Assembly: GCA_902826155.1 (NCBI GenBank)
Contig: CADEDU010000019.1
Location: 38,463-77,976 of the forward strand
DNA: 39,514 nt
From: an uncultured beta proteobacterium
GTDB taxonomy: Bacteria; Pseudomonadota; Gammaproteobacteria; Burkholderiales; SG8-39
Reading direction: 5' to 3'
Shown here: one piece after another, positions 9,270 to 18,292 of the stretch
How the letters are laid out: every line of letters starts with the position of its first letter
Numbering within the stretch: position 1 is the stretch's first letter
The notes under the pieces: model-generated
Seen by the model: the letters and a program-made list of their open reading frames with translations, nothing else
The model's database searches: none
What the model was told of the DNA's origin: nothing
Translations under genes and position numbers: made by a program

Positions 9270-11567
9270 ATGTGGAAACGCGCCCTTGCAATCGTGCTGA
9301 TCGCCACTGCGGCCCCCGCAGTGTGCGCTGACGAGCCGGCGCTCAAGCTGCATCGCTCCCTCAGCCTCAGCCCTCCGAACACCGCCGAGCGCTCGACGCT
9401 GTTCGTCGCCGGCGATCGATATAGCGGCACGATCGACGACGAGTTGGCGATCGAAGGCAGCGCCGAGCTGCGGCGCCAGGGCATGGCGCTGCGCGCCGAC
9501 CGGCTGCGCTACTGGCAGGATCTCGATGAGGTCGAAGCCACCGGCGATGTGAGGCTGTGGCTGCAAAGCGATCGGATCACCGGGCCGCGCATGCGGTTGC
9601 GGGTGCGCGACTCGGTCGGAATCGTGAACCAGCCCACGTTCAATCTTGCCCCGCGCGCAAGCAAGCTGGGCTCCGCCACCGTCGTCGAGATGCGCGGGGA
9701 GGCCGAGACGCTGCGCCTGCAGGGCGAAGACCAGTATCGGTTGATCAACGGTTCGTTCACCTCGTGCAAGCCGGGCGTCGACGACTGGTACGTGAACGCG
9801 CGTGAGATGGATCTGGACTTCGCCGACGACGTCGGCGTGGCCCGCGGGGGGCAGCTCACGTTCAAGGGGCTGTCCACGCCGCGGCTGCCCTGGTTCGAGT
9901 TCCCGCTGTCGAACGCGCGCAAATCGGGTCTGCTGCCACCGTCGTTCGGCGGTCAAGGCAAGGTCGGCCTCGATCTGCTGTTGCCGTTCTACTGGAACAT
10001 CGCCCCCAACCGCGACGCCACGATCTCGCCGCGCTACATGAGCCGGCGCGGACTGCAACTGCTCACCGAAGCGCGTTACGTGGAGCCCTCGCAGAACGGG
10101 CTGTTCCGCTATGAATACCTGCCCAACGACCAGGTGCTGGGCATCAACCGTTACGCGTTCAACTGGACCCACTCGCTCAACATGCCGGGGTTCCTGACCG
10201 GCGCGGCCAACGTCAACAAGATCTCCGACGACGCCTACTTTCGCGACCTGTCGGGTCGGCTGTCGATCGCCACGCAGGTATTCATGCCGCGCGAGGGACT
10301 GCTTACCTACGCCACGTCGCCGTGGTGGAACCTGCAGGCGCGCATTCAGCGATTCCAGACGCTGCAGGATCCGAAGAATCCGGTCACGCCGCCCTATGAG
10401 CGTGCACCGCAGCTCACCGCCAACTCGCAGCGCCTGGACCTCTACGGTTTCGATTTCACCAACACCGGCGAGTTCGTCGCCTTCGACCATCCGACGCTGC
10501 TCACCGGCAGGCGCGCGATCGCCCAGTCGGCGGTGTCCTATCCGATGCTGCTGCCGGGTGCGTACCTGACGCCGAAGGCGACGCTGCATCTGACCCAGTA
10601 CAGCCTGACCAACCCGGATGCGTCGATGCCGGCCAATCAGAACCGCGCGGTGCCGCTGTTCAGTCTCGACAGCGGACTGTTCTTCGAGCGGCCGGTGCAG
10701 ATTCGCGGCCAGGAGGTCGTGCAGACGCTCGAGCCGCGCCTGTACTACGTGTACGTGCCGTTCCGGCGTCAGGACACGCTGCCGGTGTTCGATTCGGGCG
10801 TGGCTGAACTCAACTACGCGAACATCTTCACCGAGAACTACTACTCCGGCGGCGATCGCATCGGCGATACCAATCAGCTCACCGTGGCGCTCACCTCGCG
10901 GCTCATCCGTGCCTCCAACGGTCAGGAGACGCTGCGCGCATTGCTGGCGCAGCGCTTCTACTTCGATCCGCAGCGGGTCACGTTGAGTTCGAGCATTCCG
11001 GCGCGTACCGAGCGCTATTCGTCGTACCTGGTCGGCCTGGGTGGCCAGATCCTGCCGCGCACGACCATGGAAGCGGCCGCGCAGCTCAGTTCCGAGCGCT
11101 ACACCCCCGAGCGGTTCAACGTGGGCGCGCGTTATCAGGCGGCGCGCAACCAGCTGGTGAATCTGAGCTACCGCTACCTCAAGGCCGAACTCAACCCCAA
11201 CCCCGATCCGCTCAGCGCCGGCGCGACCAACAAGACGATCAGGCAGATCGATGCGTCGGTGTCGTGGCCCATCATGCGCGATGTGTCGTTCATCGGCCGC
11301 TACAACTTCTCGCTGGTCAATCGCCAGGCGATCGAGTCGCTGGTGGGGGTTGAATATAATGCCGGGTGCTGGATCGTCCGCGCCGTTTCGCAGCAGTTCG
11401 TGACCGCGACCGGCGAACAGACCCGGCTGTTCTTCGTGCAGCTCGAACTCGACGGGTTTTCCCGCATCGGTACCAATCCGCTGGAAGCGTTGCGCCGGAG
11501 CGTGCCGGGATACTCCATCGGGACCCAGACACCCAACGGCGCGCGACCGTTCGATCTCTACGACTGA
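9270..11567 (+). CDS. lptD: LPS-assembly outer-membrane protein LptD
   Basis: The outer-membrane beta-barrel that, with LptE, inserts LPS into the outer leaflet. The ATG at 9270 begins a signal peptide (MWKRALAIVLIATAAPAVCA) and gives 765 residues. An in-frame ATG at 9126 would only prepend an unlikely 48-residue extension. The mature N-terminal region shows the OstA/LptA-like beta-jellyroll pattern (AIEGSAELRRQGMALRADRLRYW, EATGDVRLW). The barrel follows, with FPLSNARKSGLLPPSFG and the typical C-terminal part containing GCWIVR. Apart from a Cys inside the signal peptide, only two cysteines are present, Cys166 and Cys700. The next gene is the periplasmic chaperone surA, which assists LptD folding. 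Confidence 0.95.
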   Translation: MWKRALAIVLIATAAPAVCADEPALKLHRSLSLSPPNTAERSTLFVAGDRYSGTIDDELAIEGSAELRRQGMALRADRLRYWQDLDEVEATGDVRLWLQSDRITGPRMRLRVRDSVGIVNQPTFNLAPRASKLGSATVVEMRGEAETLRLQGEDQYRLINGSFTSCKPGVDDWYVNAREMDLDFADDVGVARGGQLTFKGLSTPRLPWFEFPLSNARKSGLLPPSFGGQGKVGLDLLLPFYWNIAPNRDATISPRYMSRRGLQLLTEARYVEPSQNGLFRYEYLPNDQVLGINRYAFNWTHSLNMPGFLTGAANVNKISDDAYFRDLSGRLSIATQVFMPREGLLTYATSPWWNLQARIQRFQTLQDPKNPVTPPYERAPQLTANSQRLDLYGFDFTNTGEFVAFDHPTLLTGRRAIAQSAVSYPMLLPGAYLTPKATLHLTQYSLTNPDASMPANQNRAVPLFSLDSGLFFERPVQIRGQEVVQTLEPRLYYVYVPFRRQDTLPVFDSGVAELNYANIFTENYYSGGDRIGDTNQLTVALTSRLIRASNGQETLRALLAQRFYFDPQRVTLSSSIPARTERYSSYLVGLGGQILPRTTMEAAAQLSSERYTPERFNVGARYQAARNQLVNLSYRYLKAELNPNPDPLSAGATNKTIRQIDASVSWPIMRDVSFIGRYNFSLVNRQAIESLVGVEYNAGCWIVRAVSQQFVTATGEQTRLFFVQLELDGFSRIGTNPLEALRRSVPGYSIGTQTPNGARPFDLYD

Positions 11568-11589
11568 TTGCGATGCGATTGCGAGCTAC

Positions 11590-11633
11590 TCGTCGACCCA
11601 CTCGTCGACAAAATCGTCGACCGGATTGTCGAC
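11590..11633 (+). repeat. Four 12-bp tandem repeats between lptD and surA
   Basis: The core TCGTCGAC occurs at 11590, 11602 and 11614 and as TTGTCGAC at 11626, a strict 12-bp period with variable 4-bp linkers. Each core contains the palindrome GTCGAC. The tract lies 22 bp after the lptD stop and ends 19 bp before the surA start. A short frame beginning at 11573 would translate it as a repeated arginine-rich tetrapeptide and ends at 11665, overlapping surA; nothing else shows that this frame is used. Confidence 0.85.
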
Positions 11634-11652
11634 CTCAGCGCGGGGGCGTGAA

Positions 11653-12966
11653 ATGCGTTGGATGAGTGCACTACTGCTGGTCCTGATCGCGCTCGGCGCC
11701 AGCGCGCAGGATCGGCGCGCGCGCGCCACGATGCTCGACCGCATCGTGGCGATCGTCAATAACGAGGTCATCACCCGCAGCGAACTCGACGAACGCATCC
11801 GCATTGCCTTGCAGCAGCTGCGCGCCCAACGCGAACAACCGCCTGCCGCCGAGGTCCTCGAGCGCCAGGTCCTCGATCGCCTGATCACCGACCGCGCGCA
11901 ACTGCAGTTCGCCAAGGAATCCGGCATCACCGTCGAGAACAGTCAGATCGATCGTGCGGTCGAGCGCGTCGCCGCGGCCAACAAGGTGAGCCTCACCGAG
12001 TTCCGCCGGGCGCTGGAGCGCGATGGCATCACGATGGAGCAGTTGCGCGACGACCTGCGCGTGGAACTCATGCTGCAGCGGCTGCGCGAACGCGAGGTCG
12101 ACGCCAAGATCCAGGTGAGTGATATCGACATCGACAACTACCTCGCCGACAGCGCCTCGGTCGAACCGAAAGGTCCGATCGAATGGAATATCGCGCACAT
12201 CCTGGTGCGCGTGCCCGAGAACGCATCCGCCGAACAGGCCGCTGCGCTGCAAGGCAAGGCGCGTCAGGCGCTCGACCAGGTGCGCGGCGGCGCCGCGTTC
12301 GCCAAGGTCGCGGAGACCTTTTCAGATGCCGAGGATGCGAAAGAGGGGGGCGCGATGGGCTGGCGCACGCCCGATCGCACGCCCGAGCTGTTCGCCGAGG
12401 CGGTCGAGAAGCTCAGGCGTGGCGAGGTCTCCGACGTGCTGCGCAGCCCCGCGGGGTTTCACATCGTGCAGCTCGTCGATCGTCGCGGCGCACTGGGCGA
12501 CAAAGCCGAACAGGGCGACGTCGAGCAGACGCGGGTGCGGCACATCCTGGTGCGAGCCAACGAGTCGGTGTCCGAAGGCGAGGCGCGGCGACGGATCGAC
12601 CGGTTGCGCCAGCGCATCGTGATCGACGGGCAGGCGTTCGAGGAGATCGCGCGCTTCAACTCCGAAGACGCCTCGGCCGCGCGCGGTGGCGAATTGGGTT
12701 GGGTGCTGCCCGGCGATACCGTGCCGGAGTTCGAGAGCGCGATGAAAGCGCTCAAGCTCAATGAGCTGAGCGAGCCGGTGCGTTCGCCGTTCGGCTGGCA
12801 TCTGATCCAGGTGGTGGAGCGGCGTACCGGCGAAGTAGGTGCCGACCGGCGCCGGCTCGAGGCGCGGCGCGTGCTGCGCGAGCGCAAGAGCGACGAGGCC
12901 TACGACGAGTGGGTGCGCCAGCTGCGCGATCGCGCGTACGTGGAACTGCGGCTCGACGAGCGCTAG
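11653..12966 (+). CDS. surA: Periplasmic peptidyl-prolyl isomerase / chaperone SurA
   Basis: A periplasmic chaperone for outer-membrane proteins, including LptD. With the ATG at 11653 (MRWMSALLLVLIALGASAQ) it has a clear signal peptide and 437 residues; an upstream in-frame ATG at 11626 would add nine residues. The mature protein begins with the SurA N-terminal domain (LDRIVAIVNNEVITRSELDERI). Two parvulin-type PPIase domains follow: the first from about WNIAHILVRV to FHIVQLVDRRG, the second from VRHILVRANES to GWHLIQVVERR. A short C-terminal helix completes the fold. It is cotranscribed with lptD by position and is followed 64 bp later by rsmA. Confidence 0.96.
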   Translation: MRWMSALLLVLIALGASAQDRRARATMLDRIVAIVNNEVITRSELDERIRIALQQLRAQREQPPAAEVLERQVLDRLITDRAQLQFAKESGITVENSQIDRAVERVAAANKVSLTEFRRALERDGITMEQLRDDLRVELMLQRLREREVDAKIQVSDIDIDNYLADSASVEPKGPIEWNIAHILVRVPENASAEQAAALQGKARQALDQVRGGAAFAKVAETFSDAEDAKEGGAMGWRTPDRTPELFAEAVEKLRRGEVSDVLRSPAGFHIVQLVDRRGALGDKAEQGDVEQTRVRHILVRANESVSEGEARRRIDRLRQRIVIDGQAFEEIARFNSEDASAARGGELGWVLPGDTVPEFESAMKALKLNELSEPVRSPFGWHLIQVVERRTGEVGADRRRLEARRVLRERKSDEAYDEWVRQLRDRAYVELRLDER

Positions 12967-13030
12967 CTGCTCGCGCACAGCGCGGCGGGCCCGCATCGCG
13001 TCGGCTCCCGCGCGCCCGACCGTTCCACTG

Positions 13031-13816
13031 ATGGCACACGTCGCCCGTCGCCGCTTCGGTCAGCACTTCCTGCACGACCGCCACGTGATCCGCAGCATCA
13101 TCGCGGCGATCGATCCGCGGCCCGACCAGACGATCGTGGAGATCGGGCCTGGACTTGGCGCAATCACGGCGCCACTGCTCGAATGCGTGCAGCACCTCAC
13201 CGTGATCGAGATCGATCGCGACCTGGTCGCCGGGTTGCGCGCCAGCTATCCGCCCGAGCGGCTGACTGCGATCGAATCCGATGTGCTGGCATTCGATTTC
13301 GGCAGCCTGCCCGCGAGCCTGCGCGTGGTCGGCAATCTTCCCTACAACATCTCCACGCCGCTGCTGTTTCACCTCGCCGGATTCGCTGCGCGAATTCGCG
13401 ATGCGCACTTCATGCTGCAGCGTGAGGTAGTCGATCGGATGGTCGCCGCGCCCGACAGCGCCGCATACGGCCGGCTCTCGGTGATGCTGCAGGTGCGGTT
13501 CACGCTCGCGCGATTGTTCACCGTGGCCGCCGGTTCGTTTTCGCCGCCCCCGAAGGTCGAATCGGCGATCGTTCGGCTGGTGCCGCGGAGCGATCTCGCG
13601 TTGTCTGCCGCCCAGTCCAACGCATTGGCTCGCGTCGTCACGCAGGCGTTCTCGCAGCGACGCAAGACCTTGCGCAACGCCCTGGCCGCGGTGGTCGCGA
13701 GCACCGAGTTGGAGGCGCTGGGGATCGATCCTCGCCTGCGGCCGGAGGTGCTCGACGTGTCGCAGTATCTGGCCCTGGCGCAACACGTGGTGCAGCGGGA
13801 GTCGGCCGGCGGGTAA
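13031..13816 (+). CDS. rsmA: 16S rRNA (adenine1518/1519-N6)-dimethyltransferase
   Basis: RsmA (KsgA) dimethylates two adjacent adenines in the helix 45 loop of 16S rRNA late in 30S assembly, using SAM. The 261-residue protein starts at ATG 13031 with RRRFGQHFLHDRHVIRSI. It has the SAM-binding motif VEIGPGLGAIT (residues 36-46), the acidic end of beta2 (VIEIDRDL), and the catalytic motif NLPYN (102-106) typical of adenine-N6 methyltransferases. The frame extends further upstream, but that part overlaps surA and is arginine-rich shadow sequence. It lies after surA as in many proteobacteria, but pdxA, often between them, is missing here. Confidence 0.97.
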   Translation: MAHVARRRFGQHFLHDRHVIRSIIAAIDPRPDQTIVEIGPGLGAITAPLLECVQHLTVIEIDRDLVAGLRASYPPERLTAIESDVLAFDFGSLPASLRVVGNLPYNISTPLLFHLAGFAARIRDAHFMLQREVVDRMVAAPDSAAYGRLSVMLQVRFTLARLFTVAAGSFSPPPKVESAIVRLVPRSDLALSAAQSNALARVVTQAFSQRRKTLRNALAAVVASTELEALGIDPRLRPEVLDVSQYLALAQHVVQRESAGG

Positions 13817-13817
13817 T

Positions 13818-13880
13818 CACGATGGATGCGCACGATGGATGCGTCGCGATCATCGGGCCCGATCGAACGAACGATCGAAC
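13818..13880. repeat. Short direct repeats in the rsmA-monooxygenase spacer
   Basis: Two perfect adjacent copies of the 13-mer CACGATGGATGCG (13818-13830 and 13831-13843) begin next to the rsmA stop. Further on, GATCGAAC occurs at 13861-13868 and 13873-13880, separated by GAAC. The rest of this 147-bp spacer shows no clear promoter or terminator. Confidence 0.75.
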
Positions 13881-13963
13881 AGGCGGAGTCGAGTGTGCCT
13901 GATCTAGCCGGCACGGGCCCGGTGTAAGCTCGCCCGAATCGATCCCTGGAGAATTCGTCCGTC

Positions 13964-15073
13964 GTGCCGCCGATGCTCAAGCTCGGTCTGTTCCTGATGC
14001 CCGCCACGGCGCCCGAGCGGCGGCTGGCCGACGCGCTCGACTGGAATCTCGAGGTGCTGCGCCACGCCGAACATTGCGGATTCGAGGAGGCGTGGATCGG
14101 CCAGCACTTCACCACGCCGTGGGAGCCGATCGTCTCCCCGCAACAGCTGATCGCCAGGGCGCTTGGCGAAACGCGACAGCTGCGGCTGGGCACGGGCGTG
14201 GAAGTGCTCTACACGTCGCATCCGGTGCGGCTCGCGCTCGAACTGGCGCAGCTCGATCATCTTGCGCGCGGCCGGTTGATGTTCGGCTTCGGCAGCGGCG
14301 GCACACCCACCGACTTTCAGCTCTATGGCGTCGATCCGCGCGCCAACCAGCATCAGGAGATGGCGCGCGAGGCGTTGCAGATCATCCTCGATTGCTGGAA
14401 GCCGGGCGGGCCGGATGCATTCGAGGGCCACTTCTGGCAGGTGCGCAAACCGGCGTACACCGATCGGTATCGCTGGCATGTGCAGCCGTATGCGCCGGTC
14501 GAGCCGCGTATCGCATTCGCCGGCTTCATGCGCAACTCCGGTTCGATGGCCATTGCCGGCGAGCGCGGCTATATCCCGATGAGCTTTCACGTCGCGCCCG
14601 AGCACGTCGGCGTGCACTGGCAGACGGTGGAGCAAGGCGCGGCAAACGCCGGTCGCCGCGCCGATCGCACCTTGTGGCGGCACATTCGCGACGTGTACGT
14701 GGCCGACACCGACGAGCAGGCGCGCCGCGGGGCCATCGACGGATTCATGGGCCGTTTCTGGAACGAGCATTTCGCGCTGATCGCCGAGCGGCTCAACATC
14801 ATCGATCTGTTCCAGCGGGGCAAGCCGCCTGCCGCCGGCGGGCGCGTCGATGCGCGCTACTGCGTGGAGCACGGCACCTGGTTCGTCGGCACGCCCGATC
14901 GGGTCGCCGCGCAGATCGTCGAGCAGTACCGCATCACCGGCGGGTTCGGCACGCTACTGCAGATCGGCTACGACTATGCCGATGCCGGCGCGCGCGAAGG
15001 CTGGTTGCGCTCGATGGAACTGCTGGCGCGTGAGGTCATGCCGCGGGTGAATGCCGAGCTTGGCCGCCGCTGA
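13964..15073 (+). CDS. LLM-class (bacterial luciferase-like) flavin-dependent monooxygenase
   Basis: A 369-residue TIM-barrel flavoprotein of the luciferase-like family. Visible family features are LKLGLFLMPATAPERR at the N-terminus, AEHCGFEEAWIGQHF, LRLGTGVEVLYTSHPVRLALELAQLDHLARGR split over two strands, and the GFGSGG phosphate/flavin loop. These enzymes use FMNH2 supplied by a separate reductase, and no reductase gene is in the window. Hydrocarbon or terpene (limonene-type) oxidation is one possibility, but the substrate cannot be read. The start is GTG at 13964, twelve bases after GGAG; ATG at 13973 is the alternative. It is followed 39 bp later by the hybrid kinase and then an SDR gene, apparently one transcript. 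Confidence 0.82.
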   Translation: MPPMLKLGLFLMPATAPERRLADALDWNLEVLRHAEHCGFEEAWIGQHFTTPWEPIVSPQQLIARALGETRQLRLGTGVEVLYTSHPVRLALELAQLDHLARGRLMFGFGSGGTPTDFQLYGVDPRANQHQEMAREALQIILDCWKPGGPDAFEGHFWQVRKPAYTDRYRWHVQPYAPVEPRIAFAGFMRNSGSMAIAGERGYIPMSFHVAPEHVGVHWQTVEQGAANAGRRADRTLWRHIRDVYVADTDEQARRGAIDGFMGRFWNEHFALIAERLNIIDLFQRGKPPAAGGRVDARYCVEHGTWFVGTPDRVAAQIVEQYRITGGFGTLLQIGYDYADAGAREGWLRSMELLAREVMPRVNAELGRR

Positions 15074-15112
15074 GGGGGCTTCGGATCGAGGCAGCAAGGG
15101 GAGGGCGCAACG

Positions 15113-18100
15113 GTGAGTTCACGCGACAAGCTGAGCAACGTGCCGGGGGAGCGCGAACCGGTCCACATTCCTGCGCCGCGGGTCGCAGTGGCGATGATTT
15201 CGGGTTGGCGCATCGTGCGCGCGACTGCATCGCTGGGTGCCATGTTCGAGTACCGCCTTGCGGATCTGATCGGCAAGCACATCGAGATGCTGTTCGCCGG
15301 TGACGCCGACTGGATGCAATTCATCCAGGCTACAACCGGGTCGGTGGGCGCAACCGGCATGTGGAGCGTGCAGCTGCGCATGGCCAGGCGCAGTGGCGAG
15401 CCGTTCCTGTGCCTGTTGCAGGGCACGCCGGTTGCACTCGGTTCGGACTCGACGGAGGCGGTCGTTACGATCACCGATCTCGATTTGATCCATCAGGCTG
15501 AGGCGAGGCTGAGCGAAGCGCTGGCCGAGGCGAACGCGATCTTCAACGCCTCGACTGCAGGCACGGCGGTGCTGCGTGATCGGGGCATCGTGCGTATCAA
15601 TCTGCAGGGGGCGAGGCTGCTCGGCTGGGAGGCGAACGAGCTGATCGGCAAATCGGTGCGCATGCTCTACCGGTCGGAGCAGGAGTATGTGCAGCAGGGC
15701 TCGACGATCTACGATGCGGTCTGGCGCGGCGATACGGTGCGCTGGGAGCAACCGGTGCAGCGCAAGGACGGCAGCGTCATCGATATGCTGGTCGAGGAGG
15801 TTGCGATCGACCCGCGCCGGCCCGAGGTCGGAGCACTGGTGTCGTTCATCGACATCTCGACGCTCAAGGAACGTGAAGCCAAGCTGCAGCGCCAGGCCGA
15901 GCACTTTCGCATGGCGCAGCGCCTGGCCAACATGATCGCGATGGTGTGGCGGGTCGAACCCGATCTGATCGAGTGGACCGACGATCCGGCGCGCGTGCTC
16001 GGCCCGCGGCCCGCTTCAGGCAAGTATCCGACCATCCGCGAAATGATCCACCCGGACGATCGCGAGCGCTGGCTCGTGGCGCGCGAAGCGGCGATGGTCG
16101 CGGGCGATGAACCGGGCAACGCTTTCCGCCTGGTGCGCACCGACGGCGAGGTGCGGTGGGTGCATTTCGCATCAAAGCTGGTGGCCGGGCCCGATGGCCG
16201 TACCTCGGAGGTGCTGGTGGCGATGCACGACATCACCGAGCGCAAGGAGCGCGAAGCGCGCCTGCACGAAAGCGAGGCGCGCTTTCGCAACCTGACCGAG
16301 ATGTCGAGCGACTGGTATTGGGAGATGGACGAGCATCTGCGCTTCGCGGAGATGGTCGGCAACGTGCCGCCCAGCCGCCGCTACAAGACCAACAGCGATT
16401 TCATCGGGCACTTTCGCAAGTCTGCCGGCTTGCGCGCCAATACCCCGGAGCTGGAGGCCGAGCACGACCAGCGCCTGCGCGATCGGCTGCCGTTTCGCGA
16501 TCGCACCATCTCGCGCGAAGGCATCGACGGCGACATGCTCTACCTGCAGATCAGCGGCGAGCCGATGTTCGATGGGCGCGGCGATTTCAAGGGCTATCGC
16601 GGCGTCGGCCGCAATATCACCGACAAGGTGCTGGCCGATCGCGCGCTGGTCCGCGCCAAGGAGGAGGCCGAGGCAGCCAACGCCGCGAAATCGCAATTCC
16701 TAGCCAACATGAGCCACGAGATCCGCACGCCGATGAATGGTGTGCTCGGCATGGCCGATCTGCTGATGGAAACCGAACTGTCGCCTGAGCAGCGGCGCTT
16801 CGCCGACACGCTCAAGCAGTCGGCGCAGTCGCTGCTGCGCATCATCGACGATCTGCTCGACCTGTCGAAGATCGAAGCGCAGAAGCTCGACCTGCTTGAC
16901 GAGCCCTACTCGCTGCGCGCGGTCGCCGAGGACGTCGCGTTCTTTCTCTCGCGGCGCGCGGCGGAGAAGCGTCTGGCGCTGGTGTGCGACATCGATCCGG
17001 CGCTGCCCGACACGATCCTGGGCGATGCGGGCCGCATGCGGCAGGTACTCACGAATCTGCTGGGCAACGCCATCAAGTTCACCGAGCAGGGCTCGGTGCG
17101 TCTGGGCATCGACTGCCGCACCGAGGATTGCCGCACCGAGGATCGCCGGGTCGATCTGTCCGAACCGATGCTGTGCATCACGGTGGCCGACACCGGCATC
17201 GGCATGACGGCGAACACCCGAGCGCAACTGTTCCAACCGTTCGCGCGCGGGGAGACGACGCGCCAGTTCGGCGGGACCGGGCTGGGTCTGGCGATCAGCC
17301 GGCGCCTGTTGGAGCTGATGGGCGGGCGCATCGAGGCTGCGAGCGAGCCGGGCGAAGGCTCGACCTTCACGGTGTGGCTCCCGCTGCGCGTGCACGAGCC
17401 GACGGCGCCGTTGTCGGCCTCGCTGGGCGATTCACTGGCGCATCGCCACCTGCTGCTGGCTGGGCTCGATCCACTGCACGAGGCGGCGCTTACCCGCCAG
17501 CTCGAGGCCTGGCGGCTGCGCTTGAGCAGCGCGGGCAATCCCGAGGATGCCGAGATGATCCTTGCGGCCGCCGCGGATTCCTCCCATCCGATCGATGGTG
17601 TGATCGTCGAAGGCGTGAGCGCGCTCTCCTCCTGGCGCACTTTCGTGCAACGCTCGCTCGAACAGCTGCGTGGCGAGCGCCCGGTGATCGCCCTGCTGAC
17701 CAGCGGCCAGTTCGGGGCGCGCGCCATCGCCCAGGAGCGCATCACCACGCTGCCGATGCCGTCGCGTCAGGCCGATCTGCTCGAAGCGCTGGGCGGGCTC
17801 ATCCCGGGCTGGCGCAGCCGCTACAGCTCGCACTCGCTGGTGCGCACGCAGGCGATCCGACTGGACGCGAGCGTGCTGCTGGTGGAAGACAACAAGGTCA
17901 ATCAGATCGTCGGCGAAGCCACGCTGAAGTCGCTCGGCTGTTCGGTGGCACTGGCGGGCGACGGACTCGAGGCGCTGCAGGCGATGGCCCATCAACGTTT
18001 CGACGTGGTGCTGATGGACTGCCAGATGCCCACGATGGACGGCTTCGAGGCGCTTGCCATCATCCGGCAGCGGGAGGCGGCATCGGCAACGCGAACGCCC

Positions 18101-18256
18101 GTCGTTGCGGTGACGGCACGCGCCGTCGTCGGCGAACGGGAACGGTGTCTGGCCGCCGGTTTCGACGACTACATCGCCAAACCCTACGGACGCGATCAGC
18201 TCGTGCAGGTGATCGTCCGAGTGCGCACGCCCGGTGGCGAAGGGCGCGGCAGCTGA
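15113..18256 (+). CDS. Multi-PAS hybrid sensor histidine kinase with receiver domain
   Basis: A 1047-residue hybrid kinase with no membrane segment, so presumably a cytosolic sensor. Roughly four PAS-like regions are visible (about residues 20-130, 140-255, 265-380 and 390-515), with PAC-type endings such as VAMHDITERKERE. The HisKA domain carries the phospho-acceptor His535 in NMSHEIRTPMNGV. The HATPase domain has NLLGNAIKFT near 648, DTGIGM near 693 and GGTGLGLAIS near 720. The C-terminal receiver (about 905-1040) has VEDN and phospho-acceptor Asp969 in LMDCQMP. Between them (about 765-895) lies a receiver-like stretch without the usual Asp or Lys. The start is GTG after a GGGAGGG Shine-Dalgarno. 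No HPt or DNA-binding partner is in the window. Confidence 0.9.
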   Translation: MSSRDKLSNVPGEREPVHIPAPRVAVAMISGWRIVRATASLGAMFEYRLADLIGKHIEMLFAGDADWMQFIQATTGSVGATGMWSVQLRMARRSGEPFLCLLQGTPVALGSDSTEAVVTITDLDLIHQAEARLSEALAEANAIFNASTAGTAVLRDRGIVRINLQGARLLGWEANELIGKSVRMLYRSEQEYVQQGSTIYDAVWRGDTVRWEQPVQRKDGSVIDMLVEEVAIDPRRPEVGALVSFIDISTLKEREAKLQRQAEHFRMAQRLANMIAMVWRVEPDLIEWTDDPARVLGPRPASGKYPTIREMIHPDDRERWLVAREAAMVAGDEPGNAFRLVRTDGEVRWVHFASKLVAGPDGRTSEVLVAMHDITERKEREARLHESEARFRNLTEMSSDWYWEMDEHLRFAEMVGNVPPSRRYKTNSDFIGHFRKSAGLRANTPELEAEHDQRLRDRLPFRDRTISREGIDGDMLYLQISGEPMFDGRGDFKGYRGVGRNITDKVLADRALVRAKEEAEAANAAKSQFLANMSHEIRTPMNGVLGMADLLMETELSPEQRRFADTLKQSAQSLLRIIDDLLDLSKIEAQKLDLLDEPYSLRAVAEDVAFFLSRRAAEKRLALVCDIDPALPDTILGDAGRMRQVLTNLLGNAIKFTEQGSVRLGIDCRTEDCRTEDRRVDLSEPMLCITVADTGIGMTANTRAQLFQPFARGETTRQFGGTGLGLAISRRLLELMGGRIEAASEPGEGSTFTVWLPLRVHEPTAPLSASLGDSLAHRHLLLAGLDPLHEAALTRQLEAWRLRLSSAGNPEDAEMILAAAADSSHPIDGVIVEGVSALSSWRTFVQRSLEQLRGERPVIALLTSGQFGARAIAQERITTLPMPSRQADLLEALGGLIPGWRSRYSSHSLVRTQAIRLDASVLLVEDNKVNQIVGEATLKSLGCSVALAGDGLEALQAMAHQRFDVVLMDCQMPTMDGFEALAIIRQREAASATRTPVVAVTARAVVGERERCLAAGFDDYIAKPYGRDQLVQVIVRVRTPGGEGRGS
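17111..17140 (+). repeat. 15-bp in-frame tandem duplication inside the histidine kinase
   Basis: The unit GA(C/T)TGCCGCACCGAG occurs twice in a row (17111-17125, 17126-17140), adding one extra DCRTE pentapeptide in the loop between the N-box and the D-box of the ATPase domain. It is in frame and so should not disrupt the protein. Confidence 0.8.
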
Positions 18257-18292
18257 GACTCGTCGCTATCCAGCAAACCACAAGGAGTACAG

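Noticed and set aside
11355..11360. TATAAT promoter box inside lptD (towards surA)
   Set aside because: It falls within conserved LptD codons (EYNAGCW), has no -35 partner and lies almost 300 bp from surA.
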